A stretch of DNA of 9,792 nt from an uncultured Eubacteriales bacterium. Lineage in GTDB: Bacteria > Bacillota > Clostridia > Oscillospirales > RGIG7773. The stretch lies in contig CAKTDK010000058.1 of assembly GCA_934541205.1 (NCBI GenBank), forward strand, positions 1 through 9,792, in the 5' to 3' direction. A model generated the notes under the pieces. It saw nothing but the letters and a program-made list of their open reading frames with translations. It was not told the DNA's origin and did no database searches. Position numbers and translations under genes: made by a program. Below are positions 6,078-9,792 of the stretch, piece by piece (positions within the stretch are counted from its first letter, which is position 1; every line of letters starts with the position of its first letter).

Positions 6078-7355
6078 ATGCTTACAGCTATTGTGGGAAT
6101 TAACTGGGGAGATGAAGGAAAAGGCAGAATGGTTGATCTTTTATCTCAGGATTATGATATTGTTGCAAGATACCAAGGCGGAAATAATGCCGGTCATACC
6201 GTTATAAATAATAAAGGAAAATTTATATTAAATCTTCTTCCATCCGGGATTTTAAGAGAAGATGTAGTAAACATTATGGGAAACGGTATGGTAATTGATA
6301 TCGAACATCTTTGCAAAGAAATGGACAGATTAATTGAAAAAGGAATAAAAATTACTCCAGATAATTTAAAAATAAGCGATCGTGCGGTAATTTGTATGCC
6401 TTATCATGTAAAGCTGGATATTTTAGAAGAGGATAGATTAAAAGATGCAAAATTCGGTTCCACAAGACGCGGAATTGCTCCTGTTTATTCCGATAAATAT
6501 TCAAAAAAATGTATCAGAATGGGGGATCTTCTTCATTCAAAAACGCTTAAACAAAGACTTGAAGGAATAATTGAATGGAAAAATCTTTTAATTAATAAAG
6601 GCTACGAAAGTGATAAAATCTCTTTTGAAAAAATTTTAAAATGGCTTGAAACTTACGGCGAAAGGCTAAAGCCGTTTATCTGTGATACAGGGCTTTATCT
6701 TCATAAAGCAAATGATCAGGGCAAAAAGATTATGTTTGAGGCTCAGCTTGGGGCTTTGAGAGATATAGATTTCGGAATTTATCCTTATACTTCCTCATCT
6801 TCAACAATCGCTGCTTATGCTCCTATAGGTGCGGGAGTTCCGGGACTTTCTCTTGACAAAACTGTCGGAATTATGAAAGCTTATTCTTCCTGCGTCGGAG
6901 AGGGACCTTTTACCTGCGAAATGTTTGGAGAAGAAGCAGAAAAGCTAAGAGAAGCCGGTGGAGAATACGGTGCTGCGACAGGAAGGCCCAGAAGAGTAGG
7001 ACCTTTTGATGTTGTTGCTTCAAGGTACGGCGTAAGAGTTCAAGGATGTGATGAAATAGCTTTAACAAAGCTTGATATACTTTGTGGCTATGAAAAAATT
7101 CCGGTTTGTACTCATTATGAACTTGATGGAAAGATAATAGATGAATTTCCATACGGTGAAGATCTTAAAAGAGCAAAGCCCATAGTTGAATATTTAAAAG
7201 GCTGGAACTGTGATATTACTTCTTGCAGAAAGAAAGAAGAACTTCCGAAAGAAGCCCTTGATTATATAAAATATATTGAAGAAAAAACAGGATGTAAAAT
7301 AAGATATGTTTCTGTAGGCGCGGATAGAGAAGCCTTTATTGAAATGAAAGATTAG
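6078..7355 (+). CDS. purA: Adenylosuccinate synthetase, divergent form, inside the glutamate synthase operon
   Basis: Joins IMP and aspartate with GTP to form adenylosuccinate, the first committed step to AMP. The 425-residue length is normal. The N-terminal loop WGDEGKG (residues 10-16) holds catalytic Asp12, and GGNNAGHTV holds His40. Other family blocks are LLPSGIL, MGNGMVIDIEHL, GSTRRGIAPVYSDK, YPYTSSSSTIAA, VGEGPFTCEMFGEE, GAATGRPRRVGPFD and LTKLDIL. Several blocks differ from the common bacterial sequence as I know it: GTTGRGIGPAY is here GSTRRGIAPVY, TSSNTTAGG is TSSSSTIAA, and the usual arginine before VGxGPF is a cysteine. The aspartate-loop arginines (GRPRR) are kept. It follows gltB by 35 bases with ribosome binding site GAGAGGT and precedes the ferredoxin gene by 14 bases, so it belongs to the operon. 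A purine gene between subunits of glutamate synthase is unexpected; shared use of nitrogen from glutamate and aspartate is a possible reason. Confidence 0.92.
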   Translation: MLTAIVGINWGDEGKGRMVDLLSQDYDIVARYQGGNNAGHTVINNKGKFILNLLPSGILREDVVNIMGNGMVIDIEHLCKEMDRLIEKGIKITPDNLKISDRAVICMPYHVKLDILEEDRLKDAKFGSTRRGIAPVYSDKYSKKCIRMGDLLHSKTLKQRLEGIIEWKNLLINKGYESDKISFEKILKWLETYGERLKPFICDTGLYLHKANDQGKKIMFEAQLGALRDIDFGIYPYTSSSSTIAAYAPIGAGVPGLSLDKTVGIMKAYSSCVGEGPFTCEMFGEEAEKLREAGGEYGAATGRPRRVGPFDVVASRYGVRVQGCDEIALTKLDILCGYEKIPVCTHYELDGKIIDEFPYGEDLKRAKPIVEYLKGWNCDITSCRKKEELPKEALDYIKYIEEKTGCKIRYVSVGADREAFIEMKD

Positions 7356-7369
7356 AAAGGGCAAAAGTC

Positions 7370-7798
7370 ATGAAAAGAATATATGTCAATGAAAAATGGT
7401 GTTTAGGTTGTCATCTTTGCGAATATTACTGCGCTTTTGCAAATTCCGGCAAAACAGATATGGTTAAAGCACTTAAAAATATAAAAATAAATCCCCGTAT
7501 CAAAATAGAAGAAAATAAAGAAGTAAGCTATGCAGTAAATTGCCGTCATTGTGAGGATCCGATTTGTGTAAAAAGCTGTATTACGGGAGCGCTGTCCGTA
7601 AAAGACGGAGTTATTGTTATAAACGAAGAAAAATGCGTCGGCTGTTATACCTGCATTTGTGCCTGTCCTTATGGGGCGGTTATGCCGGGAGAACAAAAAG
7701 CAGTTCAAAAATGCGAGCTTTGTACAAAAAATGCAAACGGACTTCCCTCTTGTGTTGAGCATTGCCCAAATAAAGCCATAGTTTTTGAAGAAAGGTGA
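7370..7798 (+). CDS. Polyferredoxin-like electron-transfer protein, four 4Fe-4S cysteine groups
   Basis: A 142-residue cytoplasmic protein with no signal peptide or membrane segment, built around four cysteine groups: 11/14/17/21; 58/61/66/70; 89/92/95/99; and 115/118/128/132. The spacing matches the HycB/CooF/DmsB-type iron-sulfur subunits, which can hold four [4Fe-4S] clusters and pass electrons between a flavoprotein and a partner enzyme. Cys97 is an additional cysteine in the third group. It starts 14 bases after purA (ribosome binding site AAAGGG at 7356-7361) and ends 6 bases before the FAD oxidoreductase gene. From this setting it most likely wires that oxidoreductase to the split glutamate synthase. 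The partner assignment is inference; the family assignment is firm. Confidence 0.88.
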   Translation: MKRIYVNEKWCLGCHLCEYYCAFANSGKTDMVKALKNIKINPRIKIEENKEVSYAVNCRHCEDPICVKSCITGALSVKDGVIVINEEKCVGCYTCICACPYGAVMPGEQKAVQKCELCTKNANGLPSCVEHCPNKAIVFEER

Positions 7799-7804
7799 TG
7801 GAGT

Positions 7805-9034
7805 ATGAAATATGTAATTATAGGAAATTCTGCCGCTGCAATAGGATGTGTGGAAGCTATCAGAAAAAATGACACAAAAGGAAGTATAACTATTATTTCA
7901 TCCGAAAAGTATCATACATATTCTAGACCTCTCATTTCATATCTTTTATGGGGAAAAACCACTTTGGAAAATATGAAATACAGGGATAATGATTTTTATG
8001 AGAAAAATAACTGTAATTGTATTTTTAAAACGGATGCTGTAAAAATCTTAAAAGAAGAAAAAATTGTAATATTATCAAACGGTGATAAAATTTCTTATGA
8101 TAAGCTTTTGATAGCAACGGGTTCAAGACCGTTGGTGCCTCCTATAAAAGGTCTTGAAAGCGTAAGCAAAAAGTTTACTTTTATGACTTTAGACGATGCA
8201 AAAAGTCTTGAAAAAGAACTTGAGGAAGATAAAAAGGTTTTAATAATGGGAGCGGGACTTATCGGACTTAAATGTATGGAAGGAATAAAACATCTTGTAA
8301 AAGAAATAACGGTAGTGGATATGGCGGATAGAATTCTTCCCAGTATTTTGGAGAAAAACGGTTCTGAAATGGTGCAAAGCTATCTTGAAAATCAAGGTGT
8401 AAAATTTATTTTGTCCGACAGTGTTGAAAAATTTGAAGGAAATACGGCAATTTTAAAAAGCGGGAAGAAAATTGATTTTGATATTCTGATTGTGGCTGTT
8501 GGAGTAAGGCCTAATGTAGATCTTGCAGAGGATATAGGAGCAAAAACAGAAAAAGGCATTGTAATAAATGATAAATGCCAAACTACAGTTAAGGATGTTT
8601 TTGCTGCGGGAGATTGTACTGTAAGTTATGATATATCATCGGACAGCAACAAAATTCTTGCTCTTCTTCCAAACGCATATATGCAGGGAGAATGCGCTGG
8701 AAACAATATGAGCGGCAATGATTTTATTTTTGATAAAGCTATACCCATGAATGCCATAGGTCTATTGGGACTTCATATTATTACAGCGGGAAGCTATGAG
8801 GGTAAAGCCCATATTAAACAAACTGAAAACAATTTGAAAATTCTTTATACAAAAGATAATCTTTTAAAAGGATATATGGTGATAGGGGATATAAAAAGAG
8901 CGGGAATTTATACTTCTTTGATAAGAGAAAGAACTCCTCTTGATACTGTAGATTTTGATTTGATTTTTGAATCTCCGCAGCTTATGGCGTTTTCTTCATC
9001 TGAAAGGGCAAAAAAGCTTGCAGGAGCAAAATAA
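7805..9034 (+). CDS. FAD-dependent NAD(P) oxidoreductase (NADH oxidase / rubredoxin reductase / NirB-like fold)
   Basis: A 409-residue pyridine-nucleotide-disulfide oxidoreductase family protein that probably passes electrons between NAD(P)H and an iron-sulfur partner. The FAD-binding N-terminus reads YVIIGNSAAAIG (residues 3-14), a serine variant of the usual GxGxxG. ATGSRP is at 104-109, the second dinucleotide fold MGAGLIG at 148-154, and the FAD ribityl site FAAGDC at 266-271. In the segment where NADH oxidases and CoA-disulfide reductases carry their redox cysteine, this protein has YSRPLISYLL without cysteine, so direct oxygen or disulfide reduction is unlikely. No GltD-type iron-sulfur N-terminus is present. 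It is tightly linked to the polyferredoxin (6-base gap, ribosome binding site around 7792-7802) and lies 24 bases before the GXGXG gene, so a role as the glutamate synthase electron input is the best inference. The cofactor (NADH or NADPH) is not determined. Confidence 0.9.
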   Translation: MKYVIIGNSAAAIGCVEAIRKNDTKGSITIISSEKYHTYSRPLISYLLWGKTTLENMKYRDNDFYEKNNCNCIFKTDAVKILKEEKIVILSNGDKISYDKLLIATGSRPLVPPIKGLESVSKKFTFMTLDDAKSLEKELEEDKKVLIMGAGLIGLKCMEGIKHLVKEITVVDMADRILPSILEKNGSEMVQSYLENQGVKFILSDSVEKFEGNTAILKSGKKIDFDILIVAVGVRPNVDLAEDIGAKTEKGIVINDKCQTTVKDVFAAGDCTVSYDISSDSNKILALLPNAYMQGECAGNNMSGNDFIFDKAIPMNAIGLLGLHIITAGSYEGKAHIKQTENNLKILYTKDNLLKGYMVIGDIKRAGIYTSLIRERTPLDTVDFDLIFESPQLMAFSSSERAKKLAGAK

Positions 9035-9058
9035 AAATGAGAGAGAAGGGTTTAAAAA

Positions 9059-9778
9059 ATGAATATAAATGCAAAGAATATGCACTTTAAAACTTTAAAT
9101 GAGGAAATAAAAGCTTCAAAAGATAAAAAAGTTATAATAGACAATTGCATAGGTCAAAGATTTATAGCAAGCGGATTAAAAGGAAAAGAGCTTGAGATAA
9201 AAGGAACTCCCGGAAATGCTTTGGGTTCATATCTTGACGGATGTACAATAAGAGTTTTGGGAAATGCTCAAGATGCAGTTGGAGATACTATGAACGAGGG
9301 AACTATGTATATTCACGGAAACTGCGGAGATGCTCCCGGTTATTCTATGAGAGGCGGAAAAATTTTTATTAAAGGCAATGCCGGATACAGAGTAGGGATA
9401 CATATGAAAGCCTATAAAGAAAAGCTTCCCGTACTTGTAATAGGAGGTGTTGCAGGAAGTTTTCTGGGCGAATATCAGGCAGGGGGAGTAATAATCGTTT
9501 TGGGACTTGATTCAGAGAGAACTCCCGTAGGAAATTTTTGCGGTACTGGTATGCATGGCGGAAAAATTTTTATAAGAGGAGAAAAACTTCCCGCTGATTT
9601 GCCTGCTCAGGTAATCGCAAAGAAAGCAGATGAAGCGGATTTGGCGGAAATAAAGGATTATCTTGAAGAATTTTGCATGGAATTTAAAAAAGATATGAAG
9701 GATATTTTAAAAGACGGATTTTATATTTTGACTCCGAATACAAAAAATCCTTATAAACAGCTTTATACTCAAAACTAA
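9059..9778 (+). CDS. Glutamate synthase GXGXG beta-helix domain protein (GltB C-terminal domain)
   Basis: A 239-residue protein made of GXXXG-rich turns typical of the right-handed beta-helix that ends GltB. Repeated units include IKGTPGNALGSYLDG, VLGNAQDAVGDTMNEG, IHGNCGDAPGYSMRGG and IKGNAGYRVG across residues about 40-115, then IGGVAGSFLGEYQAGG and GTGMHGGKIFIRG to about 180. The remaining 55 residues are charged and probably helical. In classical glutamate synthase this domain is structural and holds the glutaminase and synthase domains together; here it would do so as a separate subunit (often called GltB3). Similar domains occur in formylmethanofuran dehydrogenase subunit C, but the neighbouring gltB genes make glutamate synthase the clear choice. 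The ribosome binding site GAGAGAAGGG lies just upstream of the ATG. It is the last gene seen, and no terminator is visible in the 14 bases left. Confidence 0.92.
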   Translation: MNINAKNMHFKTLNEEIKASKDKKVIIDNCIGQRFIASGLKGKELEIKGTPGNALGSYLDGCTIRVLGNAQDAVGDTMNEGTMYIHGNCGDAPGYSMRGGKIFIKGNAGYRVGIHMKAYKEKLPVLVIGGVAGSFLGEYQAGGVIIVLGLDSERTPVGNFCGTGMHGGKIFIRGEKLPADLPAQVIAKKADEADLAEIKDYLEEFCMEFKKDMKDILKDGFYILTPNTKNPYKQLYTQN

Positions 9779-9792
9779 ATAGTGTATAATAA

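Noticed and set aside
7403..7762. 119-codon minus-strand open frame
   Set aside because: Exactly antisense to the cysteine-rich polyferredoxin gene; its Phe/Tyr/Ala-rich product is what reverse-reading that gene gives.
9785..9790. TATAAT after the last gene as a new promoter
   Set aside because: It is 2 bases from the window end; no TTGACA-like -35 is found at proper distance (that position lies in the end of the GXGXG coding sequence), so it cannot be supported.

Overview
The window reads as one nitrogen-assimilation locus from a low-GC anaerobic Gram-positive bacterium, most likely a member of the Clostridia. This rests on AT-rich DNA, strong purine-rich ribosome binding sites, near-perfect sigma-A type promoters, a type III glutamine synthetase beside ammonia-dependent asparagine synthetase (AsnA), and several ferredoxin-like proteins. 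The species cannot be named from sequence alone.

The left third (1-3052) is on the minus strand. The order is asnA (aspartate-ammonia ligase), then, 25 bases later, glnN (type III glutamine synthetase), which runs off the left edge with only a short C-terminal piece missing. The right two thirds (3446-9778) form a plus-strand operon of six tightly spaced genes. Three are glutamate synthase domains that in the classical GltB protein form one chain: the class II glutamine amidotransferase, the FMN/iron-sulfur synthase domain fused to a 2[4Fe-4S] ferredoxin, and the GXGXG beta-helix domain. Between them lie a divergent purA (adenylosuccinate synthetase), a polyferredoxin-like protein with four cysteine clusters, and an FAD/NAD(P) oxidoreductase. 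The last two probably supply the electrons that GltD supplies in the classical enzyme.

The 393-base gap between the divergent units (3053-3445) is the most informative part. Each side has a consensus promoter (TTGACA, 17-base spacer, TATAAT). Within about ten bases of each predicted transcript start is the same 12-base element, AACAAAGRCGTT. It can fold as a small hairpin with a hexanucleotide loop AAAGRC (A at loop position 1, G at position 4), and it overlaps the 5' arm of an intrinsic terminator. The two structures are mutually exclusive on each side. The arrangement resembles antitermination by ANTAR-domain proteins, but only one A1/G4 hairpin is visible per leader instead of the usual two. 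The two units may therefore be controlled together after initiation by nitrogen status.

Together the genes take ammonia into glutamine (GlnN) and asparagine (AsnA), move the glutamine amide to 2-oxoglutarate to make glutamate (split glutamate synthase), and use aspartate nitrogen for AMP synthesis (PurA).
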